Notes: generated from the sequence alone by a model not told the origin. DNA of 64,000 nucleotides from Streptomyces sp. ISL-100 (GCF_018614615.1 NZ_JAGGOK010000069.1:1-64000), one strand, 5' to 3'. Shown: positions 16,971 to 29,128, numbered from the stretch's first letter. Numbers and translations are program-made.

Positions 16971-17389
16971 GATTCCCGACCTCCTCGGTCTCCTCGGTAG
17001 GCCTCGATCTCGATCTCCACCACCAGGCTCGGGTCCACGAAGCCCGAGACGATGATCATCGACGCCGCCGGGCGGACGTCGTTGAACAGTTCCTTGTGGG
17101 CGCGGCCGACGTCGTCGACGTCCCGGGCGTGCGTGATGTACATCCGGGTACGGACCACGTCCGCAGGGCCGAGGCCGAGCTGCTCCAACGCGCCGAAGGC
17201 GACACCGAAGGCCGTGATGGTCTGCTGGTACGGCGTACCGGCGTCGATGACGCCGTCCACGACCGACGTACAGCCGGACACCAGGACCAGGCCGTTCGGC
17301 AGCTCCACCGCGCGGGAGTAGCCGAACTGCTCCTCCCACGGGGCGCCGGTCGTGACCTTTCGTACGGGGCCGGTGGAGGAAACCGTCAT
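16967..17389 (-). CDS. RidA (YjgF/YER057c/UK114) family protein
   Basis: Small protein of 140 residues in the RidA family, trimeric enzymes that hydrolyse reactive enamines and imines released by PLP enzymes. Family features are [20 protein letters not shown] near the N-terminus (quoted piece: [18 protein letters not shown]), [18 protein letters not shown] with the conserved Arg, and the C-terminal VVEIEIEAY with the family Glu. It is longer than core RidA (about 128 residues) at the N-terminus. It overlaps priA upstream and hisF downstream by four bases each, so it is a true member of the his operon. A role in protecting the pathway from intermediates is inference. Confidence 0.92.
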   Translation of the reverse strand: MTVSSTGPVRKVTTGAPWEEQFGYSRAVELPNGLVLVSGCTSVVDGVIDAGTPYQQTITAFGVAFGALEQLGLGPADVVRTRMYITHARDVDDVGRAHKELFNDVRPAASMIIVSGFVDPSLVVEIEIEAYRGDRGGRES

Positions 17390-18114
17390 GCGGACACCGC
17401 CGCCAGCGCCTCTTCCAGCGTGAACGCCTTCGCGTACAGCGCCTTTCCGACGATCGCGCCCTCCACGCCCTCGGGGACGAGCGACGCGATCGCGCGCAGG
17501 TCGTCCAGCGAAGAGACGCCGCCGGACGCGACGACCGGCTTGTCGGTCGCGGCGCAGACGTTCTTCAGGAGCTCCAGGTTGGGGCCCTGGAGCGTGCCGT
17601 CCTTGGCGATGTCGGTGACGACGTACCGCGCGCAGCCCTCGGAGTCGAGACGGGCCAGCGTCTCGTAGAGGTCGCCGCCGTCCCGAGTCCAGCCGCGGCC
17701 GCGCAGGGTGGTGCCGCGTACGTCCAGGCCTACCGCGATCTTGTCGCCGTACTCCGCGATGACCTTGGCGACCCACTCCGGGGTCTCCAGGGCCGCCGTA
17801 CCGAGGTTGACGCGCTTGCAGCCGGTGGCGAGGGCCGCGGCGAGCGAGGCGTCGTCGCGGATGCCGCCGGACAGCTCGACCTTGATGTCCATGGAGCGGG
17901 CGACCTCGGCGATCTGCGCCCGGTTGTCACCGGTGCCGAACGCCGCGTCGAGGTCGACGAGGTGCAGCCACTCGGCGCCCGCCTGCTGCCAGGCCAGCGC
18001 GGCCTGGAGCGGATCGCCGTACGACGTCTCCGAGCCGGACTCGCCATGGACGAGGCGCACGGCCTGACCGTCGCGGACATCTACGGCGGGGAGCAGTTCG
18101 AGCTTCTGGGACAT
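17386..18114 (-). CDS. priA: Bifunctional ProFAR isomerase / phosphoribosylanthranilate isomerase PriA
   Basis: TIM-barrel isomerase of 242 residues. In Streptomyces and Mycobacterium this HisA homologue also carries out the TrpF step, isomerising phosphoribosylanthranilate, because no trpF gene exists. The substrate and phosphate loops [15 protein letters not shown] (catalytic Asp11), [23 protein letters not shown] and [13 protein letters not shown] are present. The segment [19 protein letters not shown], with its Arg/Trp-rich loop, is the PriA-type feature. The ATG overlaps the hisH stop by one base (TGATG). The bifunctional assignment is by family knowledge; the absence of trpF here is consistent but does not prove it for the genome. 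Confidence 0.95.
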   Translation of the reverse strand: MSQKLELLPAVDVRDGQAVRLVHGESGSETSYGDPLQAALAWQQAGAEWLHLVDLDAAFGTGDNRAQIAEVARSMDIKVELSGGIRDDASLAAALATGCKRVNLGTAALETPEWVAKVIAEYGDKIAVGLDVRGTTLRGRGWTRDGGDLYETLARLDSEGCARYVVTDIAKDGTLQGPNLELLKNVCAATDKPVVASGGVSSLDDLRAIASLVPEGVEGAIVGKALYAKAFTLEEALAAVSA

Positions 18115-18758
18115 CAGAGGGTTCCGATCCAGTTGGTCAGCAGCTGGGCGCCGGCGTCGCCGGACTTCTCGGGGTGGAACTGGGTCGCCCACAGCGCGCC
18201 GTTCTCGACGGCCGCCACGAAGGGCTCGCCGTGCGTGCTCCAAGTGACCTTGGGCGCACGGATCTTGGCGTTGGTGACTTCCAGGCTCCAGTCGTGCACG
18301 GCGTACGAGTGCACGAAGTAGTAGCGCGCGTCGGCGTCGAGGCCGGCGAACAGCTCGGTGTCCGCAGGGGCGTCGACCGTGTTCCAGCCCATGTGCGGAA
18401 CGATGGGTGCCCTGAGCGGGCCAACCGTGCCGGGCCACTCGTCAAGGCCCTCGGTCTCCACGCCGTGCTCGATGCCGCGCTCGAAGAGGATCTGCATGCC
18501 CACGCAGATGCCCATGACCGGGCGGCCACCGGACAGCCGGCGGCCGACGATCCAGTCGCCGCGCGCCTCGCGCAGCCCCTTCATGCAGGCGGAGAAGGCA
18601 CCGACGCCGGGGACGAGGAGCCCGTCCGCGTTCATGGCCTTGTCGAAGTCGCGGGTGATCTCGACGTCCGCGCCGACGTGGGCCAGCGCCCGCTCGGCGG
18701 AACGGACGTTGCCGAAGCCGTAGTCGAAGACGACGACCTTCTTGCTTACGTCGCTCAT
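18114..18758 (-). CDS. hisH: Imidazole glycerol phosphate synthase glutaminase subunit
   Basis: Class I glutamine amidotransferase of 214 residues supplying ammonia to HisF. The catalytic triad is Cys85 in MGICVGMQ, His195 and Glu197 in QFHPEKSG. The N-terminal [14 protein letters not shown] and the oxyanion segment LLVPGVGAF are typical. It overlaps the downstream priA by one base, while its own ATG overlaps the stop of a 55-residue membrane protein (ATGA). Length is normal. HisF is two genes downstream, so stoichiometric expression is likely from one transcript. Confidence 0.97.
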   Translation of the reverse strand: MSDVSKKVVVFDYGFGNVRSAERALAHVGADVEITRDFDKAMNADGLLVPGVGAFSACMKGLREARGDWIVGRRLSGGRPVMGICVGMQILFERGIEHGVETEGLDEWPGTVGPLRAPIVPHMGWNTVDAPADTELFAGLDADARYYFVHSYAVHDWSLEVTNAKIRAPKVTWSTHGEPFVAAVENGALWATQFHPEKSGDAGAQLLTNWIGTL

Positions 18759-18918
18759 GCCCAGATTCCTTGAATTCGCATGACACCGGCGACCAGACAC
18801 ATCACGGCGCCGATACCGAGCAGCACGATGACGCCCTTGGGCAGCTCCTGCTTCCAGAAGGAATACACGCCGCCCAGGAGGAAGAGCCCGACGACGATCA
18901 GGATCGTCGACAGGCCTG

Positions 18919-18922
<4 letters not shown>
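18755..18922 (-). CDS. Small two-helix membrane protein in the his operon
   Basis: A 55-residue protein with two hydrophobic helices ([18 protein letters not shown] and [18 protein letters not shown]) joined by a short charged turn (KQELPKG). The GTG start overlaps the hisB stop (GTGA) and its own stop overlaps the hisH ATG (ATGA). This tight coupling on both sides is the main evidence that it is real. I know homologues at the same place in other Streptomyces but no function. It could be a membrane tether or simply a passenger of the operon. Confidence 0.85.
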
Positions 18923-21952
<3,030 letters not shown>

Positions 21953-21993
21953 GCTGCCAATTCTCTCAGACCCCATCCGACAGCCGAGCCTCT

Positions 21994-22010
21994 GTATCAG
22001 TGGCTGATAC
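21994..22010. promoter_or_regulatory. Perfect 7-bp palindrome in the hisD divergent promoter region
   Basis: GTATCAG-TGG-CTGATAC forms a perfect dyad (7+3+7) 41 bases upstream of the hisD GTG and 18 bases before the divergent gene's ATG. Its size and symmetry suit a dimeric helix-turn-helix operator. No regulator gene is adjacent, so the binding protein is unknown. Confidence 0.5.
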
Positions 22011-22028
22011 GCGCCCCACAAGTCATTC

Positions 22029-23705
22029 ATGACCACTAGCGTTCAGCCCGTCACTCAGAGGGAAGAACGGCTGTACGAATCGGCGAAAGGGGCGGCCTTG
22101 ACCGAGCCGCAGCAAGACGTCGAAGCGCCCGACTGGCTCAGTGCCTCGGAACTCGGCATGTGGCAGGCGTTCCGCAACGGCAGTACGTACGACCTTCGCA
22201 CTCGCAATCCCGTCCTGGACGACCCGCTGTCCACCCGGCCATGGCCCCCGGAACGCAGCGTCCGCGCGCGCGTGGTCGCGCTGCTGCTGCTCAGTGGGCC
22301 GTCCGCGCTGCCCGGGCGGGTCGCCGCGCTCAAGCTCAGCGGCGTACAAATCACCGGCACGCTCAAGCTCTCGGGCGGCCGCGTCGAGCCGTACGTCGAG
22401 ATGAACAACTGCCGCTTCGAGAAGGAGGTACTGCTGCCCGAGTGCCACTTCACCACGCTGCGCATGGTGGGGTGCGCCATCCCGCGTCTGGAGGCTGCCC
22501 GGCTGCACACCGAGGGCGACCTGCATCTGCCGCGCTGCCATGTCCCCGGCGGCATCCGGCTTACCGACGCCCAGATCGGCACGGATCTGCTGATCAACCA
22601 GATCGTCGTACGCCAGGACCGAAGGGGCCGCTCGATCGCGGCCGACGGTCTGTCCGTCGCCCAGGACCTCCAGGCCGAGATGATCGAGTCGCACGGCGAG
22701 TTCAGCCTGCGCGGCGCGAAGGTCGGCGTGTCGCTGAGCCTGCGCGGCAGCCGGCTGCGACGGCCGTACGGGGTGGAGGGGCGGCGTGCCCTCAACGCCC
22801 CGCAGCTGACCGTCGAGCGCACGCTCTACCTGACGCCCGCGGGGATCGGGCCCAGGGGCGCGGCGCCGGGGACCACTCCGCCGTACGGCATCGGGAACAC
22901 GCCGGTACGCGGCACGCGCGTGCAGCGGTTCGAGTGCGAGGGCGGGCTCCGGCTCGACGACGGGCGGTTCGGCGACGCGGTGGATCTCGACGGCGCGCGG
23001 TTCGTCATGTCGCTCGGGCAGGAGCTGTCGATGCGCCGGGTGCAGACCCCCGAGCTGCGGTTTCTCTGCGACCGGCCCGAGGAGGGGAAGGTCGTGCTGT
23101 CCGGCGCGAAGGTCGGCAACCTGGTGGACAAGGCGGACAGCTGGCCGCACCCCGGCGGCCTCACCATGGGCGGCTTCACTTACGAGTCCCTGGTGCCTCG
23201 CGGGCTGTTCCCGCTCTCGCGGCGGCTGGACTGGGTGACGGCCGCGACCCCGGAGTACAACCCCGAGCCGTACGAGCGTCTGGCCGCCGTCCTGCGCAGC
23301 AGCGGGGAGGACGCCGACGCTCGCGAAGTGCTCCTGGCCAAGCAGCGAAGACGGCGCGAGACGCTGCCGCTGGCCGGGAAGCTGTGGGGCTTCCTTCAGG
23401 ACTGGACCGTGGCGTACGGCTACCGTCCCGGCCGGGCAATGCTGTGGATGGCGGTGCTGTGGGCGGCGGGAGCGGTGGCGTTCGCGCAGCTCGATCCGCC
23501 TGCGATCAAACCCCAGGAACACCCGCAGTGGAACGCGTCCCTCTACGCGCTCGACCTGCTGCTGCCCGTGATCAACCTGGGGCAGGACGGGCACTGGCGA
23601 CTGGAAGGCGGCTGGCAATGGGCGGCGGCGGGCCTGATCCTGCTCGGCTGGATCCTGGCGACGACGGTGGCGGCGGGCGCGTCGCGGCTACTGCGGCGGG
23701 GCTGA
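22029..23705 (+). CDS. Membrane-anchored protein with repetitive beta-type domain
   Basis: Protein of 558 residues. After a short polar N-terminus, residues about 90-385 show a loose repeated pattern of about 20-25 residues ([74 protein letters not shown]). This looks like a right-handed beta-solenoid related to pentapeptide-like repeats. Two transmembrane helices close the protein ([19 protein letters not shown] and [20 protein letters not shown]). Genome annotations often call this an oxidoreductase, but I see no nucleotide-binding motif to support that. It diverges from hisD. The function is unknown and the homologues I know are in Streptomyces. Confidence 0.85.
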   Translation: MTTSVQPVTQREERLYESAKGAALTEPQQDVEAPDWLSASELGMWQAFRNGSTYDLRTRNPVLDDPLSTRPWPPERSVRARVVALLLLSGPSALPGRVAALKLSGVQITGTLKLSGGRVEPYVEMNNCRFEKEVLLPECHFTTLRMVGCAIPRLEAARLHTEGDLHLPRCHVPGGIRLTDAQIGTDLLINQIVVRQDRRGRSIAADGLSVAQDLQAEMIESHGEFSLRGAKVGVSLSLRGSRLRRPYGVEGRRALNAPQLTVERTLYLTPAGIGPRGAAPGTTPPYGIGNTPVRGTRVQRFECEGGLRLDDGRFGDAVDLDGARFVMSLGQELSMRRVQTPELRFLCDRPEEGKVVLSGAKVGNLVDKADSWPHPGGLTMGGFTYESLVPRGLFPLSRRLDWVTAATPEYNPEPYERLAAVLRSSGEDADAREVLLAKQRRRRETLPLAGKLWGFLQDWTVAYGYRPGRAMLWMAVLWAAGAVAFAQLDPPAIKPQEHPQWNASLYALDLLLPVINLGQDGHWRLEGGWQWAAAGLILLGWILATTVAAGASRLLRRG

Positions 23706-23915
23706 GCGATTTCGATCGGGGAGAGAGGGGGCACCGCGCCGGGACGCCGGGGGTTACCGGGACTCCGGGGTCACCGGGACGCCACGGTGACCCCCGCCAC
23801 CCCCGCTTCCTTTACTGTCCCTTGACTGACGTCAGCACAACCTTTCCAGCCGATGCCAAAGCTTCACAGACGCCCTCTGGCGCCGCCCCGACCTGCGGTT
23901 TTCAATGGTTCAACG

Positions 23916-24947
23916 ATGCCATTCCTTCGCGCTCTGATCAGCGCCGCGCGCATGATCCGCCACACCTCGGATCTCGGCGCCGGCCTGCTCGACGACGACG
24001 AGGTGCTGCTCGACGTACCCGACGAGCGCCTGGGGCCGACCCTCGTCGCCGCCGCCCTCGGCGACCACGGGCCCGCGGCCAAGCTCCTCGCCGCCACCCG
24101 GGAGGGCGCCGAGTGGGAGAACCGTGACCGGTACGCCACCCGCCTCGCCACGTTCGCGCACAGCCGCGAGGACTGGCTCAGCGACTGGCTGGCCGCCTCC
24201 CCGCACGACCCCGACGCCCTGCTCGTGAAGGCCGAGCTGTCCGTGCGCAGGGCGTGGGAGTCACCGGCCCGTGCCGAGCGGCTGCGGGACGTCGGCCCGC
24301 TGATCGAGGCGGCGGCCGATGCCGCTCCGCGCGACCCGGTGCCGTGGCGCATCGCCCTCGACCACGCGCGCGGCACGTACGCCACGCATTCCGCTTTCGA
24401 GGAACTGTGGGGGGAGGCGGTGGGCCGCTCCTCGCACCACTACGGGTGCCATGTCTCCGCCCTCCAGTACCTCTCCGCCCAGTGGTACGGCTCGCACCGC
24501 GAGTGCTTCGACTTCGCCGAACAGGCCGCCGAGGACGCCCTGCCCGGGTCGCTGGTGCAGGCGTTGCCCGTACGCGCGGCCTTCGCGCACCTGCTGAGCG
24601 GCGACGGCACGGCCGGCCCCACCACGGTGATTCCCGGCGAGCGCGTCGACGCGGCGGCCGATCTGGCGATCGCGCTGTCCGCCGAGTATGCGGCGGGCGA
24701 CCCGTGGCCGGCCGAGGTGCGCAACCTGCTGGCGTACGTCCTGGTCACCAGGGGGCGGTGGGCCGACGCCCTCGAACAGTTCCGGCTGATCGGGACGTAC
24801 GCGACCTCGTTCCCCTGGGCGTTTCTCAGCGACGACGTGCTGGGCGAGTTCCTGGAGCTGCGCGACGCCGCGAGGATCCAGGTGGCCTCGACGATGCCTT
24901 TGCGCAGGACGGCCCGCCGGGTCCGCTCCGACGGCCATTACGCTTAA
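23916..24947 (+). CDS. TPR-like helical protein of unknown function
   Basis: Protein of 343 residues, mostly helical, with TPR-like stretches such as PDALLVKAELSVRRAW, PWRIALDHARGTYAT and VRNLLAYVLVTRGRWADALEQF. No signal peptide, membrane helix or catalytic motif was seen. I chose the ATG at 23916 (MPFLRALISAARMIRH), where helical protein-like sequence begins; the 21 residues available upstream look non-coding. Neither start has a clear ribosome binding site. It precedes the Lon-N-domain gene by five bases, so the two are probably cotranscribed. It is a conserved hypothetical in Streptomyces as far as I recall. Confidence 0.8.
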   Translation: MPFLRALISAARMIRHTSDLGAGLLDDDEVLLDVPDERLGPTLVAAALGDHGPAAKLLAATREGAEWENRDRYATRLATFAHSREDWLSDWLAASPHDPDALLVKAELSVRRAWESPARAERLRDVGPLIEAAADAAPRDPVPWRIALDHARGTYATHSAFEELWGEAVGRSSHHYGCHVSALQYLSAQWYGSHRECFDFAEQAAEDALPGSLVQALPVRAAFAHLLSGDGTAGPTTVIPGERVDAAADLAIALSAEYAAGDPWPAEVRNLLAYVLVTRGRWADALEQFRLIGTYATSFPWAFLSDDVLGEFLELRDAARIQVASTMPLRRTARRVRSDGHYA

Positions 24948-24952
24948 CCGCT

Positions 24953-25756
24953 GTGACCACCGCTCGTCTTCCCCTCTTCCCGCTGAACTCGGTGCTGTTC
25001 CCCGGCCTGGTGCTGCCGCTGAACATCTTCGAGGAGCGTTATCGCGCCATGATGCGCGACCTGCTGAAGGGCGCGGAGTCGGGCGACTCAGGCGACTCGG
25101 CCCACTCGCCCGACCAGTCCTCCTCTACCGACTTCTCCGAGGACGAGCCGCGCCGCTTCGTGGTCGTCGCCATCCGCGACGGCCGCGAGGTCGCCACCAC
25201 CGCGCCCGGCATGCCGGACTCCACCACCATGGCCGAGCGGGGTCCCGCCGCGGGCTTCGGCCCGGACCCGGTGCAGGCCTTCCACCGGGTGGGCTGCATC
25301 GCGGACGCGGCGACGATCCGCGAGCGCGAGGACGGCAGCTACGAGGTGCTGGCCACCGGGACGACCCGCGTCAAGATCCTCTCCGTCGACGCGAGCGGCC
25401 CGTACCTCACCGCCGAGGTGGAGGAACTGCCCGAGGAGCCGGGCGACGACGCGGGTGCGCTGGCCGAGGGCGTGCTGCGGGCGTTCCGCAGCTACCAGAA
25501 GCGGCTGGCGGGCGCGCGTGAGCGCTCGCTGACCACCGGTGCGGAGCTGCCGGACGAGCCGTCCGTCGTGTCGTACCTGGTGGCAGCCGCGACGGTTCTC
25601 GACATCCCGGCGAAGCAGCGCCTGCTGCAGGCGCCCGACACGGCGACCCGCCTGCGCGAAGAGCTGAAGCTGCTGCGCGCCGAGACGGCCGTGATCCGCC
25701 ACCTTCCCTCGCTGCCGGCGGTGGAGCTGACCAGGACACCCACTAGCCCGAACTGA
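24953..25756 (+). CDS. LON peptidase substrate-binding (N-terminal) domain protein
   Basis: Protein of 267 residues with the Lon N-terminal (LAN/PUA-like) domain but no AAA+ or protease part. The start RLPLFPLNSVLFPGLVLPLNIFEERYRAM (key piece LFPLNSVLFPG) and YEVLATGTTRVKILSV are diagnostic. An acidic, Ser-rich insertion (about residues 42-65: GDSGDSAHSPDQSSSTDFS) interrupts the domain. The C-terminal helical part (VVSYLVAAATVLDIPAKQRLLQAPD) is as in Lon. The GTG at 24953 follows the TPR-like gene by five bases. It may bind unfolded substrates or act as an adaptor, but no function is shown. Confidence 0.93.
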   Translation: MTTARLPLFPLNSVLFPGLVLPLNIFEERYRAMMRDLLKGAESGDSGDSAHSPDQSSSTDFSEDEPRRFVVVAIRDGREVATTAPGMPDSTTMAERGPAAGFGPDPVQAFHRVGCIADAATIREREDGSYEVLATGTTRVKILSVDASGPYLTAEVEELPEEPGDDAGALAEGVLRAFRSYQKRLAGARERSLTTGAELPDEPSVVSYLVAAATVLDIPAKQRLLQAPDTATRLREELKLLRAETAVIRHLPSLPAVELTRTPTSPN

Positions 25757-25780
25757 CAACCGACCGGAGGCAGAGCCGCA

Positions 25781-26278
25781 GTGGCCAAGAAGAAGCGCCA
25801 GGCCGGAGGCACCCCCGCGACCGTCGCCCTGACCGAGGCGGGGACGGCGTACACGCTCCACGCGTACGAGCACGATCCGGCGTCCGCGTCGTACGGCGAG
25901 GAGGCGGCGGAGGCACTGGGCGTTCCGCCGGACCGCGTCTTCAAGACCCTGGTGGCGGACATCGACGGCACGCTGACGGTGGCGGTCGTACCGGTGGCTG
26001 GCTCCCTGGACCTCAAGGCGCTGGCGGCGGCGGTCGGCGGAAAGCGCGCGGCAATGGCGGACCCGGTCGCGGCGGAACGCACCACGGGCTATGTCCGGGG
26101 CGGCATCTCGCCCCTGGGCCAGCGCAAGAAGCTCCGTACGGTGCTGGACGCCTCGGCGTCGTCGTACGACACGGTGTGCGTCTCGGCGGGCCGCCGCGGC
26201 CTGGAGGTCGAACTGTCCCCGTCGGACCTGGCGAAACTGTCGGAAGCGGTAATAGCCCCAATCGCCCGCACGACCTGA
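25781..26278 (+). CDS. ybaK: Cys-tRNA(Pro)/Cys-tRNA(Cys) deacylase YbaK
   Basis: Trans-editing deacylase of 165 residues of the YbaK/ProX INS superfamily, which hydrolyses mischarged Cys-tRNA(Pro). Family features are YTLHAYEHDPASASYGEEAA (key YEHD), VFKTLVADIDGTLTVAVVPV with the conserved Lys, and GYVRGGISPLGQRKKLRTVLD, the GGISPxGxKK signature. It starts with GTG after a GGAGGC ribosome binding site, 24 bases from the upstream Lon-N gene, so it is likely in the same transcript. Length is standard for the family. A dispersed repeat follows at its 3' side. Confidence 0.95.
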   Translation: MAKKKRQAGGTPATVALTEAGTAYTLHAYEHDPASASYGEEAAEALGVPPDRVFKTLVADIDGTLTVAVVPVAGSLDLKALAAAVGGKRAAMADPVAAERTTGYVRGGISPLGQRKKLRTVLDASASSYDTVCVSAGRRGLEVELSPSDLAKLSEAVIAPIARTT

Positions 26279-26334
26279 CGGCGACTGACATGCCGGCAGG
26301 CCCAGAACCCTTCAGCCCCGCCCGGCACCGCTTC

Positions 26335-26446
26335 ACCCCCTCCGGCACCCTCCAGCCCGTCCGGCGGCTCTTGTCAGCCCGTCCGGCGTTTGAGGACCGG
26401 GGCCTGGGGCGGAGCCACAGTTTCGGGAAGGGGCGGGTAGGGGAAT
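26335..26446. repeat. Dispersed intergenic repeat, second locus
   Basis: CAGCCCGTCCGGCGTTTGAGGACCGG at 26375-26400 (key part CCGTCCGGCGTTTGAGG), then CTGGGGCGGAGCC and CGGGAAGGGGCGGGTAGGGG, matches the reverse-orientation copy at 16.1 kb. A second partial CAGCCCGTCCGGCGG lies at 26353-26367. It lies between the convergent ybaK and DUF2567-like genes and may be a terminator. Confidence 0.85.
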
Positions 26447-26463
26447 GAACCCGCCCACCGGCG

Positions 26464-27192
26464 TCAGCTCGGCGTACCGTCCTGCGGCGCACCGGAACCC
26501 GCACCAGACCCCGGCCCGGGCATCGGCGCCGCGTCCCCATACCCCGCCCCCCACTCCGGCTCCGGATCCCGCGGTCCGAACAGCGCGGTCAGCCCCAGGT
26601 GAACCAGCAGCGCCGCCATCGGCCACGCCAGCAACGCCCCCTTCGCCCCCAGCTTGAGCGGCGCGTCGAACGCCACGCCCTGCCCGACCTCCCGCGCCCG
26701 TTCGACCACATCGTCCGTCGGCCCGACCCAGACGCCGACTCCCCACGCGAGCAGCGAGCCCAGCAGCCCGCCCAGGGCGAGCCCGATGACCAGCGGAATA
26801 CCGCCACGCCGGTTGAACCAGAAGACCAGGGCCGCACTGACCGCGCCGAACGCGAGCGCCAGCAGCACGAACGTGCCGTCCGCCCCGACCGCTTCCTCGC
26901 CCTCGGTGTCCTTGAGGAAGACGGCCTTGTCGGTGGATATCAGCGGGACGCGCGGCGCCAGCCACAGCCACAGCAGCCCGAGCGCGACACCCAGGACCGT
27001 CAGCGCCAGAACCACCACCGCGGCCCTGACCACCTCCGTCGAGATGCTGGGGTCCGATTCCCCGCCTGCGGCGCCCCCGGCACCGTGGCCGGGGTGGGGC
27101 TCGGACGGCGGCTGCGGGGCGCCCCCGGCGTCGGACTTCTGCCAGGGGTCGTTCGGCGGCTGGTGGTGAGGCGGCGTCAGAGGAGCGATCAC
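26464..27192 (-). CDS. Membrane protein, probably DUF2567 family
   Basis: Protein of 242 residues with a proline- and glycine-rich cytoplasmic N-terminus, followed by four transmembrane helices (VVLALTVLGVALGLLWLWL, FVLLALAFGAVSAALVFWF, LVIGLALGGLLGSLLAWGV and ALLAWPMAALLVHLGLTAL). Between the first two is a loop with LISTDKAVFLKDTEGEEAVG. I believe this matches DUF2567, but that is from memory. The GTG at 27192 is the best start since the frame upstream contains no plausible sequence. The C-terminal tail is Pro/Gly-rich. It is adjacent to an ABC permease gene on the same strand (60 bases away). The function is unknown. Confidence 0.8.
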   Translation of the reverse strand: MIAPLTPPHHQPPNDPWQKSDAGGAPQPPSEPHPGHGAGGAAGGESDPSISTEVVRAAVVVLALTVLGVALGLLWLWLAPRVPLISTDKAVFLKDTEGEEAVGADGTFVLLALAFGAVSAALVFWFNRRGGIPLVIGLALGGLLGSLLAWGVGVWVGPTDDVVERAREVGQGVAFDAPLKLGAKGALLAWPMAALLVHLGLTALFGPRDPEPEWGAGYGDAAPMPGPGSGAGSGAPQDGTPS

Positions 27193-27251
27193 CCTGCCAT
27201 CGTGCCAGGCGTCCCGGGCCCCCGCCTCACCGGACCGCTGCGGGCGGTCGG

Positions 27252-28109
27252 CTAACGGACCGCTGCCCGCCGGTACGCCCACGTCGCGACCGCCAGCGAC
27301 ACGACGCCGACGGCCGCGCACACGGCCAGATCGAGCGCCACCGCGGGCCAGTCGGGATGCGCGTCGAAGGTCCGCGCGAAAGCCTCGACGCCGTACGTCG
27401 AAGGCAGCAGATCCCGGGCGTACGAGATCGGCACGGGCAGCCGCTCGGCGGGCAGCACCCCGAGCAGCAGCGCCGCCGACATGCCCAGCTGCCCGAGCAG
27501 CGTCGCGAGTTCCTGGCGCGGAGCGAGCAGCCCGAGCGCAGCGCCGAGACCGGCCAGCGCGGCCCCCGCGAGCGGGACGACGGCCGCCAGCACCCACAGA
27601 TGCGTGAGCGGCAGCTGGAAGAGCACGCACCCGACGACGGCCGTGACGAACGTGCCCGGCACGGTGAAGGAGGCGTACGCGGCGGCCGCCCCCAGCACCA
27701 CCGCGGCCGGCGGCACCGGCAGCGTGGCGTAGTGGTCGAGGCCGCCGCTGGCCCGCAGCTGCCCGAAGTACTGGGCGAGCAGGTTCAGCGCGACAAAGGC
27801 GACGACGAGCACGCTCGACCCGGCGACGACGGCACGCGCCTCATGGCCCCCGTCGACGACCCCGCGCATCAGAACCATGATCCCGACGGACTGGAACGTC
27901 GCCACGCAGAGCAGCGGGATACGCGCCACCCGCGCCCGGGACAGCTGCGCCCGGTAGACGGCGGCGAGAGACGGCAACAGCCGCGCGCGGGGCGCGAGCG
28001 GCGCGGGCCACACCTCACCGGCCGCACCGGCCACACCCGCTTCCGCGTCCACCCTCACCCCCCGGATCGGCACGGAGCCGGTCTCCGCCTCCGCGGGCAC
28101 GACACTCAC
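27252..28109 (-). CDS. ABC transporter permease
   Basis: Membrane protein of 285 residues with six hydrophobic segments typical of the ABC-2 exporter class, for example IPLLCVATFQSVGIMVLMRG, LVVAFVALNLLAQYFG, AAAYASFTVPGTFVTAVVG and LAVCAAVGVVSLAVATWAY. The motif YARDLLPSTYGVEAFARTF before the last helix is common in such permeases. The GTG start overlaps the stop of the ATPase gene (GTGA), and the N-terminal 40 residues are cytoplasmic and acidic. With its ATPase it should form a homodimeric exporter. The cargo (drug, lipid or peptide) cannot be inferred. Confidence 0.92.
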   Translation of the reverse strand: MSVVPAEAETGSVPIRGVRVDAEAGVAGAAGEVWPAPLAPRARLLPSLAAVYRAQLSRARVARIPLLCVATFQSVGIMVLMRGVVDGGHEARAVVAGSSVLVVAFVALNLLAQYFGQLRASGGLDHYATLPVPPAAVVLGAAAAYASFTVPGTFVTAVVGCVLFQLPLTHLWVLAAVVPLAGAALAGLGAALGLLAPRQELATLLGQLGMSAALLLGVLPAERLPVPISYARDLLPSTYGVEAFARTFDAHPDWPAVALDLAVCAAVGVVSLAVATWAYRRAAVR

Positions 28110-29128
28110 GCCTTGACCAGCCCCTTCGTACCGTTCGTGCTTCCGCCGAGTGCCAGGTAGACGTCTTCGAGGCTCGGCGTCGCCAGAGTGAAGTCGTCGA
28201 GCGCCGCGAACGCCCTGCCCCCGGTCACGGCGGCGACGGCCGCCCGCGCCTCGTCGGGAGCCAGCCGCAGCACCCAGCGCCGCCCGGACTCCTGCGCGAA
28301 CTCCCGCAGCACCGCGACCTCGGGCACGTCCAGCGGCGCCCGTTCCCGCCATACGAGGTCGAGCCGCACCTCACCGGCGACGCGCGCCTTGAGCCCGGCG
28401 GGGGTGTCGCACGCGATCACCCGGCCACTCTCCAGCACCGCGACGCGGTCCAGCACCGTCTCGGCCTCGATGACATTGTGCGTAACGAGCAGCACGGTCG
28501 CGCCGTTCTCCGCCCGCCGCCGGTCGACGGCCGCCCACACCGCGCGGCGCGCGACGGGGTCCATGCCGGTGGTCGGTTCGTCCAGTACGAGTACGGGCCG
28601 CTCGCCGACCAGCACGGCGGCGAAGCAGGCGAGCCGCCGCTGTCCGCCGGAAAGCTTCTTGAGCGGACGCCCGGCGATGTCGCCCAGGCCGAGTTCTTCG
28701 AGTACGTCGTCCCGCTCGGCCCGCGCGGCCTTCGCGGTGAGCCCGCGCAGCCGCCCGGTCGTCTCGGCGGCGAGCGACACGGTCAGCTCGTCCAATGCGG
28801 TCGATTCCTGCCCGAGGTACCCGACGAGCCGTGAGGCGCGCTCGGGATGCCGGACGAGATCGTGCCCGAGCAGCTCAACACTCCCGGAGTCGGGCCGCAT
28901 GAGGCCGGTCAGCTGACGTACCAATGTCGATTTACCGGCGCCGTTGGGCCCGAGCAGCCCGAAGATCTCACCGCGGCGTACGTCGAGGGAGATCCCGTCA
29001 GTGGCCCGCACGGCCGGTGTCGCGGGCACCCCGCGGCGGCCCCGGGCGGCGGGATACGTCTTGACCAGCTCCCGCACCGCACACACGACTCCCGTGCTGC
29101 GTCCCGCCTGCGCTGTGCCCGTACTCAC
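28106..29128 (-). CDS. ABC transporter ATP-binding protein
   Basis: ATPase of 340 residues of the ABC-2 (CcmA/DrrA-like) exporter group. Walker A is GLLGPNGAGKST, followed by Q-loop GYLGQES, signature LSGGQRR, Walker B VLVLDEPTTGMDP and H-loop LLVTHNVIEAE. The C-terminal 90 residues (VRLDLVWRERAPLD onward) form the extra domain seen in DrrA-like proteins. The GTG at 29128 (VSTGTAQAG) gives a sensible N-terminus; the longer upstream frame enters the dispersed repeat. It is translationally coupled to the permease. It could give self-resistance or export a metabolite; no biosynthetic genes are nearby. Confidence 0.95.
   Translation of the reverse strand: MSTGTAQAGRSTGVVCAVRELVKTYPAARGRRGVPATPAVRATDGISLDVRRGEIFGLLGPNGAGKSTLVRQLTGLMRPDSGSVELLGHDLVRHPERASRLVGYLGQESTALDELTVSLAAETTGRLRGLTAKAARAERDDVLEELGLGDIAGRPLKKLSGGQRRLACFAAVLVGERPVLVLDEPTTGMDPVARRAVWAAVDRRRAENGATVLLVTHNVIEAETVLDRVAVLESGRVIACDTPAGLKARVAGEVRLDLVWRERAPLDVPEVAVLREFAQESGRRWVLRLAPDEARAAVAAVTGGRAFAALDDFTLATPSLEDVYLALGGSTNGTKGLVKA

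Noticed and set aside
22029-23705. Annotation of this gene as an oxidoreductase
   Set aside because: No Rossmann GxGxxG, flavin or metal redox motif is visible; repeats and membrane helices explain the sequence better.
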